Source of the DNA: an uncultured Collinsella sp.
GTDB lineage: Bacteria > Actinomycetota > Coriobacteriia > Coriobacteriales > Coriobacteriaceae
DNA length: 28,814 nucleotides
Assembly: GCA_900544115.1 (NCBI GenBank)
Contig: UQTW01000030.1
Location: 1-28,814, forward strand
Direction of reading: 5' to 3'
The notes under the pieces were generated by a model. That model did not search any database, was not told the DNA's origin, and saw only the letters and a list, made by a program, of their open reading frames with translations. A program made the translations under genes and the position numbers. Below, in pieces: positions 1 through 9,191 of this stretch (position 1 is the first letter of the stretch; every line of letters begins with the position of its first letter).

Positions 1-8
1 CACGCAAA

Positions 9-31
9 GGAAAGCACTTAATGTGCTTTCC
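9..31 (-). terminator. Hairpin, possible second terminator downstream of pnp
   Basis: A perfect 9-bp inverted repeat (GGAAAGCAC / GTGCTTTCC) with a 5-base loop. On the minus strand it is followed by only three T residues, so it is a weak candidate terminator. It lies about 60 bases beyond the better pnp terminator and could instead belong to whatever lies left of the window. The rest of the first 88 bases shows no gene. Confidence 0.3.
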
Positions 32-88
32 GTCTTGCGCAGGACTGTAGAGCAGGAAACTTCATATGCGGCCCTCCCGGGCGCAAGC

Positions 89-117
89 AAAAGGGCGACC
101 CCTTAGGAGTCGCCCTT
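89..117 (-). terminator. Rho-independent terminator of pnp
   Basis: Inverted repeat AAGGGCGAC..GTCGCCCTT with a short loop and one internal mismatch. It starts about 25 bases past the pnp stop codon and is followed on the minus strand by a short T run. It is well placed to end the rpsO-pnp transcript. Confidence 0.7.
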
Positions 118-141
118 GCATGAGCTGCTTATGTACGGCTG

Positions 142-2388
<2,247 letters not shown>

Positions 2389-2401
2389 TGTTCTCCTTTA
2401 C

Positions 2402-2424
2402 CCCACAGGCCCCTTGCCTGCGGG
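2402..2424 (-). promoter_or_regulatory. Hairpin in the pnp leader, candidate autoregulatory site
   Basis: On the transcript, CCCGCAGGC pairs with GCCTGTGGG (9 bp, one G-U) around a 5-base loop, ending about 13 bases before the pnp start and next to its ribosome site. Two weaker hairpins lie between it and the rpsO terminator (around 2443-2460 and 2468-2483). In E. coli, pnp is autoregulated through a leader stem cut by RNase III; a similar role here is inference from position only. Confidence 0.4.
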
Positions 2425-2491
2425 CTTCTCATGTGACGCGGGCCCCCTGCCCCCGCCACGCTTCAGAGCGTGATTGTTCACGCCCTTACAC

Positions 2492-2523
2492 AAAAAGAGC
2501 GCCCCGCTGCGCAGGACGCTCTT
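2492..2523 (-). terminator. Rho-independent terminator of rpsO
   Basis: AAGAGCG / CGCTCTT 7-bp stem with further pairing inside, followed on the minus strand by TTTTT. It starts about 15 bases after the rpsO stop. Read-through past it would supply pnp, for which I see no clear separate promoter. Confidence 0.75.
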
Positions 2524-2537
2524 AGCATGTACAAATC

Positions 2538-2816
2538 CTACTGGATGTTGTCGCGGATGCCCAGAGCCTTGATGAGCTCACGGTACTCGACGATGTCGTT
2601 CTTCTTGATGTAGGAGAGAAGACGACGACGACGGCCGACGAGCATGAGCAGGCCACGACGGGTGTGGAAGTCCTTCTGGTGGGACTTCATGTGCTCGGTC
2701 AGCTCCTTGATGCGCTCGGTCAGGATGGCGACCTGAACCTTGGGGTTGCCGGTGTCGACCGGGGTGTTACCGAACTGGGCAGTCAGCTCCGCCTTGCGCT
2801 CTTTGGAAACAGTCAT
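2538..2816 (-). CDS. rpsO: 30S ribosomal protein S15
   Basis: S15 binds 16S rRNA early in small-subunit assembly and contributes to an inter-subunit bridge. The 92-residue product is close to the usual 89 and carries the family's conserved stretches: HMKSHQKDFHTRRGLLMLVGRRRRLLSYI in outline, with the His/Asp/Arg-rich rRNA-binding loop in the middle and LGIRD at the C terminus. I chose the ATG at 2816 because it gives the conserved N terminus and follows AAAGGTG; the open frame extends 32 codons further but that part is leader. A short hairpin sits 20 bases upstream and an extended -10 promoter about 105 bases upstream. pnp follows after a terminator. Confidence 0.97.
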   Translation of the reverse strand: MTVSKERKAELTAQFGNTPVDTGNPKVQVAILTERIKELTEHMKSHQKDFHTRRGLLMLVGRRRRLLSYIKKNDIVEYRELIKALGIRDNIQ

Positions 2817-2836
2817 TGTTTCACCTTTCGTTTCTT

Positions 2837-2852
2837 GTCGCCCGCGGGCGAC
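2837..2852 (-). promoter_or_regulatory. Palindrome in the rpsO leader
   Basis: A 16-bp perfect palindrome, GTCGCCCGCGGGCGAC, that in RNA would form a 6-bp GC stem with a CGCG loop, 20 bases upstream of the rpsO start codon. S15 represses its own mRNA in several bacteria through leader structures, so this is a candidate autoregulatory element. The role is inference. Confidence 0.35.
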
Positions 2853-2921
2853 GCTATTCGCCTCGGACTGGGAAGCCGCCGGTGGAGCGAGCATCCAAGG
2901 TCGAGGTACCAACAGGTCGGT

Positions 2922-2933
2922 ATGTTACCACAA
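2922..2933 (-). promoter_or_regulatory. Candidate extended -10 promoter of rpsO
   Basis: On the minus strand the sequence TTGTGGTAACAT contains TG-G-TAACAT, an extended -10 element, in the gap between recO and rpsO. No good -35 box is visible at 16-18 bases. The predicted start leaves a leader of about 100 bases. Confidence 0.4.
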
Positions 2934-2954
2934 GCAGCCCGCGCCTGCGCATCA

Positions 2955-3704
2955 TCACCGACCCAACATGAATTCCATCGCACGGAGACGTTGATCAGTG
3001 TGCGTCGCAGCCCACACGTGCGAAAGCCCCAGCAAAAAGGCAGCGGTATGGGGGTCGACCCTCTCGGCCATAAGCGCATCGAAGGTCATGGACATAAGGG
3101 CGCGCAGCCATGCGACCTCACCGGTCGACACCAGCTCGGCACCGGGCACGCTCGACGCGCACGACCCGCACATGAGGCCGCCCGCCTGGGGCGAAAAATA
3201 CGACAGCATCGGGTCTCCGCACAGCACGCATGCCGAAAAATCGGGTCGGTAGCCAACGTGCGACAGCAATTTAAAGACAAAGGCCGCCACGAGCAGGTCC
3301 ATATGTGCCGCGTCGAGCCCGCTGCCGACAAGTGTGAGCGCCCGCTGCGTGATGGCAAAGGTAAACGGGTCCTCGGCGTCCTCGAACGAGCACACGCGCG
3401 CGACCTCGGCGATCGCGCTTGCGGCGCATGTCATCTCGTAATCGGGAGCAGCGCCGAGCGGCGCCTCCATAAGCTCGGCCTGGGAAACCACGTCGAGCGA
3501 CCGTCCATGCGCAAGCAGCAGATCAACGGTACAGAACATCTCGCAGCGCGCAGCCAGGCGTCCACCGGGTTTGCGGGCGCCCTTTGCCACGGCACGAACC
3601 TGCCGACCCCGCTCGTCAAGCATCGTCAGGATCAGGTCCGTCTCTTTGAGCTTCGTCTTATCGAGCACGAGCACTTTCGTGCGATATGTACGAGAACCTG
3701 CCAT
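2955..3704 (-). CDS. recO: DNA repair protein RecO
   Basis: RecO helps load RecA at SSB-coated single-stranded gaps in the RecFOR recombination pathway. The 249-residue protein begins with the OB-fold typical of the family (TKVLVLDKTKLKETDLIL near 9-26, followed by the conserved KGARKPGGRL near 41-50). It has a four-cysteine zinc site, CVLC at 159-162 and CGSC at 179-182, as in many Gram-positive RecO proteins. It lies 15 bases downstream of era, the usual era-recO order, and its start has only a weak ribosome site, suggesting translational coupling. Length and start agree with the family. Confidence 0.95.
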   Translation of the reverse strand: MAGSRTYRTKVLVLDKTKLKETDLILTMLDERGRQVRAVAKGARKPGGRLAARCEMFCTVDLLLAHGRSLDVVSQAELMEAPLGAAPDYEMTCAASAIAEVARVCSFEDAEDPFTFAITQRALTLVGSGLDAAHMDLLVAAFVFKLLSHVGYRPDFSACVLCGDPMLSYFSPQAGGLMCGSCASSVPGAELVSTGEVAWLRALMSMTFDALMAERVDPHTAAFLLGLSHVWAATHTDQRLRAMEFMLGR

Positions 3705-3719
3705 TCGCGCCGCGTGTCC

Positions 3720-4787
3720 CTAATCCTCGGCGTTATAGCCAAAGCGGCGAATCTGGGCCTCGTCGTCACGCCAGCCGGCCTTGGCCTTCACGTCCAGCTC
3801 CAAAAAGACCTGGGTGCCAAAGATGCGCTCAAGGTCGCGACGGGCGTCGATGCCGATATGTTTGATCATCTCGCCGCCCTTGCCGATGATGATGCCCTTT
3901 TGGCCCTCGCGCTCGACGTAAATGGTGGCGTGCACGCGCAGCACCTTCTTGGTCTGCTCAAGCGCATCGCAAATCACGCCCACGGAGTGCGGGATCTCAT
4001 CACGGGTGCGGCGCAAGACCTTCTCGCGCACAAACTCGGCAACGAGCGTCTCATCGGAAGCGTCGGTACCCATGTCCTCGGGGAACCAACGCGGACCCTC
4101 GGGCAAAAAGTGCGCAACGGTCTCGATGAAGGCATCGACGTTAAAGTTCTTGACCGACGACGTCACGATCTCGTCGTCATATTCCATGAGCTCGTGGGCA
4201 GCCTTAAGCTGCTCCATGACCTGTGCGGGGTCGGCCTCGTCGGCCTTGGTGAGCACCAGGACCTTCTTGCAGCGAGCATTCTTGACGCGTTCGGCAACCC
4301 AGGCGTCTCCCCTGCCGATAGGCTTAGTGGCATCGATCAAAAACGCGACGACGTCAACATCGTTCAGCTCGAACAGCGCGCTCTTGTTGAGCTCGGACCC
4401 CAGGCCATCCTTGGGCTTGTGGATACCCGGGGTATCGACAAAGACCAGCTGGTAGCCGGGGCGGTTGACGACGGCGCGCATACGGCGGCGGGTCGTTTGG
4501 GCCACCGGCGAGGTGATGGCAACCTTTTTGCCATAGCAGGCGTTGAGCAGCGTGGACTTGCCGGCGTTGGGACGACCGACCAGGGCGACGAAGCCGCTGC
4601 GGAACCCGGGCTCAACGTCGCCAAAGCCCATGGGGGCATCATCCTCGTCACACAGGGCGTCGAGTTCTTCGTCGCTCATGCCCTCAAACGGGTCGAACTC
4701 CTCGACTTCCTCATAGGCCTCGGTCGCCTTAGCATCCGGGGACTCGTCGTCCAAAATCTCATCGGTAGGCTGCATATTGTCGGACAT
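3720..4787 (-). CDS. era: GTPase Era
   Basis: Era is an essential GTPase that binds the 3' end of 16S rRNA and checks 30S maturation. The 355-residue protein has G1 GRPNAGKS at 71-78, G3 DTPG at 118-121, G4 TKAD at 180-183, and a C-terminal KH domain with GKGG at 302-305. Typical Era is about 300 residues; the excess is an N-terminal extension of roughly 62 residues, very acidic and rich in Glu/Asp, with no recognised domain. The start is supported by AAAGGGA five bases upstream of the ATG, so the extension is probably translated. It sits between dgkA (12 bases) and recO (15 bases), within a ybeY-dgkA-era-recO cluster. Confidence 0.97.
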   Translation of the reverse strand: MSDNMQPTDEILDDESPDAKATEAYEEVEEFDPFEGMSDEELDALCDEDDAPMGFGDVEPGFRSGFVALVGRPNAGKSTLLNACYGKKVAITSPVAQTTRRRMRAVVNRPGYQLVFVDTPGIHKPKDGLGSELNKSALFELNDVDVVAFLIDATKPIGRGDAWVAERVKNARCKKVLVLTKADEADPAQVMEQLKAAHELMEYDDEIVTSSVKNFNVDAFIETVAHFLPEGPRWFPEDMGTDASDETLVAEFVREKVLRRTRDEIPHSVGVICDALEQTKKVLRVHATIYVEREGQKGIIIGKGGEMIKHIGIDARRDLERIFGTQVFLELDVKAKAGWRDDEAQIRRFGYNAED

Positions 4788-4799
4788 GGGAATCCCTTT

Positions 4800-5177
4800 C
4801 TAAATAAAGCCGAGCGCGTGGGCAAATACCAGCAAGCCCACAATCGCGGCGGTGATTGAAAGTACGTATACCGAGGCGGCGGCGATGTCCTTGGCGCGTT
4901 TTGCCAGCGGATGGAGCTCCTGGGTCGCCAGATCGACAATCGCCTCCATGGCGGTGTTGCACAGCTCGCCGTGAATCACCAGGCCGCAGCAGATGATAAT
5001 CGTAGCCCACTCGGCAATGTCGAGCCCCACAATGCAGCCGGCAATGACAGTGCACACGCCCGCCACGAGCATGACCTTAATGTTGCGCTCGGTCTTGACG
5101 GCGGTGACGAAGCCCTCCATGGCGTAGGAGAACGACTTTAAAAAGGACGGATGGTCCTTGTTCGATCCGGGAATCAT
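4800..5177 (-). CDS. dgkA: Diacylglycerol/undecaprenol kinase family membrane protein
   Basis: Small integral membrane lipid kinase that phosphorylates diacylglycerol or, as in many Gram-positive relatives, undecaprenol, recycling the lipid carrier for wall synthesis. The 125-residue protein shows the family signature ELCNTAMEAIVDL (about 71-83) followed by HPLAKRAKDIAAASV (about 89-103), and three hydrophobic segments: about 33-52, 56-69 and 100-122. The start ATG is preceded by AGGAG, which overlaps the ybeY stop codon, so the two genes are translationally close. The substrate cannot be decided from sequence; undecaprenol is more likely by analogy with Gram-positive homologues. The neighbourhood (ybeY, era) is the usual one. 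Confidence 0.9.
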   Translation of the reverse strand: MIPGSNKDHPSFLKSFSYAMEGFVTAVKTERNIKVMLVAGVCTVIAGCIVGLDIAEWATIIICCGLVIHGELCNTAMEAIVDLATQELHPLAKRAKDIAAASVYVLSITAAIVGLLVFAHALGFI

Positions 5178-5186
5178 AAACGGCTC

Positions 5187-5696
5187 CTAGTCGTGGACAT
5201 GATTGGTGATGGGGCCGACGTGAACGAGTTTGGGGTCCTCGCCGCGCTCGAGCGCCAGATCGCGCAGGATAGCGTCCTCGCGGGCCTCCATGACCTCGGC
5301 CTCGTCGTCCTCGATATGGTCATACCCCAGCAGGTGCAGCATGCCATGCACGAGCATCAGGCGGCACTCGTCGGCAGGGCTATTGCCAAAGCCGGGGGCC
5401 TGACGGGCAATGACCTGCGGGGCCAAGATGATATCGCCGAGCTCGAGCGTCTCGTCGGCGGGAATATCCTCGTCAAAGGCCGAGTCGCATTCAAACGAGA
5501 GGACATCGGTGGTGCGGTCGATGCCACGCCACTCGTGGTTGAGCTCGTGCATCTCGTCCTCATCGACATACGAAAGAGAAATCTCGACTTCACGCTCAAC
5601 GCCCTCGGCGGCAAGCACAACCTCGCAGATGTGCTCTACCTCCTGCGAGTCGAGCAGCGTATCGAGCTCGGCATCGTTGCTGATCAATACACTCAA
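5187..5696 (-). CDS. ybeY: Endoribonuclease YbeY, 16S rRNA maturation factor
   Basis: YbeY is a zinc-dependent endoribonuclease involved in 16S rRNA 3'-end processing and 70S quality control. The 169-residue protein contains the metal-binding motif HGMLHLLGYDH at 117-127, giving the three His ligands H117, H121 and H127, and the conserved RTTDVLSFE upstream at 61-69. The start codon is TTG at 5696, chosen because it lies five bases after a strong AAAGGAG and gives the normal length. It follows phoH by 20 bases and precedes dgkA by 9 bases, matching the widespread phoH-ybeY-dgkA-era order. Confidence 0.95.
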   Translation of the reverse strand: MSVLISNDAELDTLLDSQEVEHICEVVLAAEGVEREVEISLSYVDEDEMHELNHEWRGIDRTTDVLSFECDSAFDEDIPADETLELGDIILAPQVIARQAPGFGNSPADECRLMLVHGMLHLLGYDHIEDDEAEVMEAREDAILRDLALERGEDPKLVHVGPITNHVHD

Positions 5697-5716
5697 CGGG
5701 ACTCCTTTCGATCGCG

Positions 5717-6679
5717 CTAGCGCTGCTCGCGCACGCCATCATAAGCATCATATGCCTCAACGATACGACCTACCAGGGCATGGCGCACCACGTCGGCGCG
5801 CTCCAGGTGTGCAAACGCCACATCGTCGACACGGCCCAAAATCTTCTCGACATCCGCCAAGCCACCACGACGACCCACCAGGTCGCGCTGGCTGAGGTCG
5901 CCGGTAATCACGAACTTTGAGTTGAATCCAAGTCGTGTCAGGAACATCTTCATCTGCTCGGGCGTGGTATTTTGCGCTTCGTCGAGCACCACGAAGGCAT
6001 CGCTCAGCGTACGACCGCGCATATAGGCAAGCGGGGCGATCTCGATCACGCCGCGCTCCATAAGCTCATCGGTGCGCTCGCGATCCATCATGTCAAAAAG
6101 GGCGTCGTAGAGCGGACGCATGTACGGATCGATCTTTTCCTCGAGGGTGCCGGGCAAAAAGCCCAGGTTCTCCCCTGCTTCGACAACCGGACGCGTCAAG
6201 ATCAAACGGCCCACCTCGTGGCGCTTGAGCGCGGCAACGGCGAGCGCCATGGCCAGATAAGTCTTACCGGTACCGGCTGGACCCAGGCCAAACGTGATGG
6301 TATGCGAGCGGATGGCATCCACATAGCGCTTTTGCCCGAGCGTCTTGGGGCGAATGACGCGGCCGCGATACGAAAGCAGCACGTCATCGCGAAGCGACGT
6401 AGCCTCGTGCTCACCGTCGCGCAAGACGGCCAGGCAGCGAGAGACATCGTCGGCAGACAGGGTACGACCGGCCGCCGCCTCGCGAAAAGCGTGTTCGAAA
6501 AAACGCGCCACGAGTTCGACCTCGTCCGGGTCACCGCTCACGGCGATGCTATCGCCACGGGCGACCACGTGAGCGCGAACCAAACTCTCGAGCGCACGAA
6601 GGACGCCGTCGCCGGCGCCCAAAACACGCGAGGGATCAACTCCCTCGGGAACGGTAAGTCTAATCTTCGAGGCTTCCAT
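5717..6679 (-). CDS. PhoH-family ATPase (PhoH-like protein)
   Basis: PhoH-like proteins are cytoplasmic ATPases of the superfamily 1 helicase fold, linked to RNA metabolism through their constant association with ybeY; the exact activity is unsettled. From the ATG at 6679 the protein has 320 residues, with Walker A GPAGTGKT at 133-140, Walker B VVLDEAQN near 230-237, and the conserved TGDLSQRDL near 259-267. The frame is open 35 codons further upstream, but the alternative starts lie inside mtaB and lack homology; the chosen ATG follows GGGAGG at a short spacing. Its start overlaps the end of mtaB by 20 bases. The gene is sometimes labelled phoH or ybeZ. Confidence 0.93.
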   Translation of the reverse strand: MEASKIRLTVPEGVDPSRVLGAGDGVLRALESLVRAHVVARGDSIAVSGDPDEVELVARFFEHAFREAAAGRTLSADDVSRCLAVLRDGEHEATSLRDDVLLSYRGRVIRPKTLGQKRYVDAIRSHTITFGLGPAGTGKTYLAMALAVAALKRHEVGRLILTRPVVEAGENLGFLPGTLEEKIDPYMRPLYDALFDMMDRERTDELMERGVIEIAPLAYMRGRTLSDAFVVLDEAQNTTPEQMKMFLTRLGFNSKFVITGDLSQRDLVGRRGGLADVEKILGRVDDVAFAHLERADVVRHALVGRIVEAYDAYDGVREQR

Positions 6680-7952
6680 GGACCTCCCTGCGCGCATGGA
6701 CCAAGCCGGAATCATCGACTCCGATGATAGCAACATCGAGCAGGCACGGGGCTGTAAGTCCACAGGTATCGTCAAGACGGGCATGATGGAACGAACCGAG
6801 CGTCAGGTTGTCACCATACTCGAGCACGGCACGCTCGACAGTGCCCACGCGACGACGAGCATCGGCAATAGCGAGCTCCTGCGCCGTGTCTCGCATACGA
6901 CGGCTGCGCTCGGCCATAACCTCGGGCGGCACCTGGTCGGGCATGTCGGCAGCAAGGGTACCGGGACGCTTGCTGTAGCGGAACACGTGCATACGCGAGA
7001 AACCCACACGGCGGCACAGCGCCAGCGACTCCTCGAACTCCTCGTCCGTCTCACCAGGAAAACCGACGATGACATCGCACGAAAGAGACGCCTGGGGCAA
7101 GTTGGCGCGAATCATACGCACCGTGTCCTCAAAGGCCTCCGCGCTATAGGGACGACCCATGCGATGCAGGGTCGCCGTACAGCCGGACTGCACGGGCAGG
7201 TGCAAAAACGGGGCGATACGCTGCGGATAGCGCGCCATAACCTTAAGCAGGCGCTCAGAGATATCCATGGGCTCGACCGAGGAAATGCGCACATGCGCAA
7301 TAGTCGTGCGCTCCATGATGGCCTCGAGCAGCTCATCGATTTCGACATGCTCGTCGGTCGCGCTCTTGCCATCGTAGGCACCCAGGTTCACACCGGTCAG
7401 CACCACCTCGGGCACGCCGGCCTCCTGGGCCTCGCGAACTTGTTCAAGCACGGACTCGACGGGCACGGAGCGCTCGGGGCCGCGCGCCTTCCACACAATG
7501 CAATAGGTGCAGCGATGGTTGCAGCCGTCCTGGATCTTCACGCCCAGGCGAGAGCGACCGAGCGCATCGACCACCTCGCCATCGCTGCAGGCGGGAACGC
7601 TATCGGACTCAACGCCCAGCACCTCGCAGACACGTTCGGCGACATCAATCTTGGACGGCTCGGCGATCACGCGATCCGAGAGCTCCAACAGCTCCTCGGG
7701 ATGCAAATTGACCACGCAACCGGTCACGAGCACATAAGGCTCGTTTGGATGGGCCAGCGCATGACGGACGGCCTTGCGGGTCTTAGCCTCGGCCTCGCCC
7801 GTCACGGCACAGGTATTGATTACGATCAGATCGGCATCCTGGGGCTCCACAATAGCAAAGCCCAGGCGCATAAGATCGGCAGTGATACGGTCAGACTCAA
7901 CCCGGTTGACGCGGCAGCCGAGGTTGACAACAGAGATATGGGGTGCGAGCAC
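6660..7952 (-). CDS. mtaB: tRNA threonylcarbamoyladenosine methylthiotransferase MtaB
   Basis: Radical SAM methylthiotransferase that converts t6A37 of tRNA to ms2t6A, stabilising decoding. The 430-residue protein has the N-terminal methylthiotransferase domain with three cluster cysteines C13, C48 and C79, the radical SAM motif CNHRCTYC with C144, C148 and C151, and a C-terminal region of TRAM size (about 365-430). The absence of MiaB-type features and the gene order dnaJ-mtaB-phoH favour MtaB over MiaB or RimO. Translation starts at GTG, five bases after AAGGAG, which overlaps the dnaJ stop codon, so dnaJ and mtaB are tightly coupled. The gene end overlaps the phoH start. Confidence 0.93.
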   Translation of the reverse strand: MLAPHISVVNLGCRVNRVESDRITADLMRLGFAIVEPQDADLIVINTCAVTGEAEAKTRKAVRHALAHPNEPYVLVTGCVVNLHPEELLELSDRVIAEPSKIDVAERVCEVLGVESDSVPACSDGEVVDALGRSRLGVKIQDGCNHRCTYCIVWKARGPERSVPVESVLEQVREAQEAGVPEVVLTGVNLGAYDGKSATDEHVEIDELLEAIMERTTIAHVRISSVEPMDISERLLKVMARYPQRIAPFLHLPVQSGCTATLHRMGRPYSAEAFEDTVRMIRANLPQASLSCDVIVGFPGETDEEFEESLALCRRVGFSRMHVFRYSKRPGTLAADMPDQVPPEVMAERSRRMRDTAQELAIADARRRVGTVERAVLEYGDNLTLGSFHHARLDDTCGLTAPCLLDVAIIGVDDSGLVHARREVHGSLED

Positions 7953-7961
7953 GCGGGCTCC

Positions 7962-9110
7962 TTAATCGAGGATGTCGTCGAGGGCACTCTTGATGCGATC
8001 GGTAACCGATTTCTTGCCGGGAGCGACGTCGTCGCCGGACTCGGCGGCGAAGGCCTCGAGCAGGTCGCGCTGCTTGGCCGAAAGGCTCGTGGGAACGAGC
8101 ACGCGCAGCTGAACGACCAGGCGGCCACGCGAGCCGCCACCGCCAATGCGGGGCATGCCGAAGTTACCGACGCTCACGGTGTCGCCGTACTGCGTGCCGG
8201 CGGGGACCGTGACCTTAACGACCTCGTCAGGCATAATGCCCTCGACCTCGATCTCGCAGCCGAGAGCCGCCTGCGCAATCGAGATATCGCTCACGAGGTA
8301 CAGGTCGTCGCCGTTGCGCTTAAAGCGCTCGTGGTCGGCGACGCGAACGTTGACGATCAGGTCGCCCGAGGGCTCGCCGCGAAGGCCGGCCTCGCCAAAG
8401 CCGCTCACGCGCAGCTGGCGGCCGGTCGAAACGCCGGCGGGAATATCGATGTCGATCTTTTCGTGGGAAGGCGTGCGGCCCTGACCATCGCAGGTCTCGC
8501 AGGGATGATCGATGACCGTGCCCTCGCCGTGGCAGTCGGGGCAAGGCGAAGAGGACTGGACCTGGCCCAAGAACGAACGCTGGACCGTCGTGACATAGCC
8601 CGTGCCGTGGCAACGGCTGCACTGCTTTTCCTGTGCACCCTCGGCCCTACCGGTACCGTTGCAGTCCTCGCAAGGAGCAAGGCGATCATAGCTGATCGTC
8701 TTTTTGCAGCCGAGCGCCGCCTCCTCGAGCGTCACCGAAAGCGAGATGGCCATGTCACGTCCGCGACGACGCTCACGACGGCTGCGGGCACCACCACCGG
8801 CACCGCCGCCAAAAAACGACGAGAACAGGTCGTCCATGCCCATGCCACCAAAGATATCGTTGATGTCGACATAGCCCGAACCACCAGGGCCGTCCGCGGT
8901 GCCGTAGCGGTCGTAGTTTGCACGCTTCTGCTCATCGGAAAGAACGGAATATGCCTCGTTGAGCTCTTTGAACTTGGCCTCGGCCTCGGGGTCGTCCGAA
9001 ACGTCCGGGTGTACGGTACGGGCCTTCTTTAGAAACGCGCGCTTAATCGTCCGCGCGTCGGCATCCTTTTCGACGCCAAGTACCTCGTAGTAATCCCTAT
9101 TTTCCGACAC
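7962..9110 (-). CDS. dnaJ: Chaperone protein DnaJ
   Basis: Class I J-protein that delivers substrates to DnaK and stimulates its ATPase. From the GTG at 9110 (SD GGAAGGA, seven-base spacing) it has 382 residues: a J domain with HPD at 34-36, a Gly/Phe-rich linker (about 70-110) containing a GGGAGGG run, four CxxCxGxG zinc repeats (CEDCNGTG, CSRCHGTG, CPDCHGEG, CETCDGQG) between about 147 and 212, and two complete C-terminal substrate-binding domains. Starts further upstream in the frame lack homology. It lies 81 bases downstream of a second J-protein gene and has its own candidate promoter in that gap. grpE, dnaK and hrcA are not adjacent. Confidence 0.96.
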   Translation of the reverse strand: MSENRDYYEVLGVEKDADARTIKRAFLKKARTVHPDVSDDPEAEAKFKELNEAYSVLSDEQKRANYDRYGTADGPGGSGYVDINDIFGGMGMDDLFSSFFGGGAGGGARSRRERRRGRDMAISLSVTLEEAALGCKKTISYDRLAPCEDCNGTGRAEGAQEKQCSRCHGTGYVTTVQRSFLGQVQSSSPCPDCHGEGTVIDHPCETCDGQGRTPSHEKIDIDIPAGVSTGRQLRVSGFGEAGLRGEPSGDLIVNVRVADHERFKRNGDDLYLVSDISIAQAALGCEIEVEGIMPDEVVKVTVPAGTQYGDTVSVGNFGMPRIGGGGSRGRLVVQLRVLVPTSLSAKQRDLLEAFAAESGDDVAPGKKSVTDRIKSALDDILD

Positions 9111-9131
9111 GACCGAATCCTTCCGACTTTC

Positions 9132-9160
9132 ATTATTGTCACAGTGCGTCCTATACCCAA
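9132..9160 (-). promoter_or_regulatory. Candidate promoter of dnaJ
   Basis: On the minus strand TTGGGT and AATAAT are separated by exactly 17 bases in the gap before dnaJ, with the predicted start just before the ribosome site. I see neither a CIRCE element nor an HspR-type HAIR repeat beside it. Confidence 0.4.
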
Positions 9161-9191
9161 GCTGGGGCGGCCGCAAACAGAGGGTTTGATG

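Noticed and set aside
2664..4859. A 731-codon plus-strand open frame opposite rpsO, recO and era
   Set aside because: It crosses three well-supported genes and their gaps, has no recognisable domain, and is explained by the same codon bias.
6678..9032. A 784-codon plus-strand open frame opposite mtaB and dnaJ
   Set aside because: Antisense shadow of two conserved genes; low-complexity translation without motifs.
9111..9191. CIRCE or HAIR heat-shock operator upstream of dnaJ
   Set aside because: I looked for TTAGCACTC-type and CTTGAGT-type inverted repeats and saw neither.
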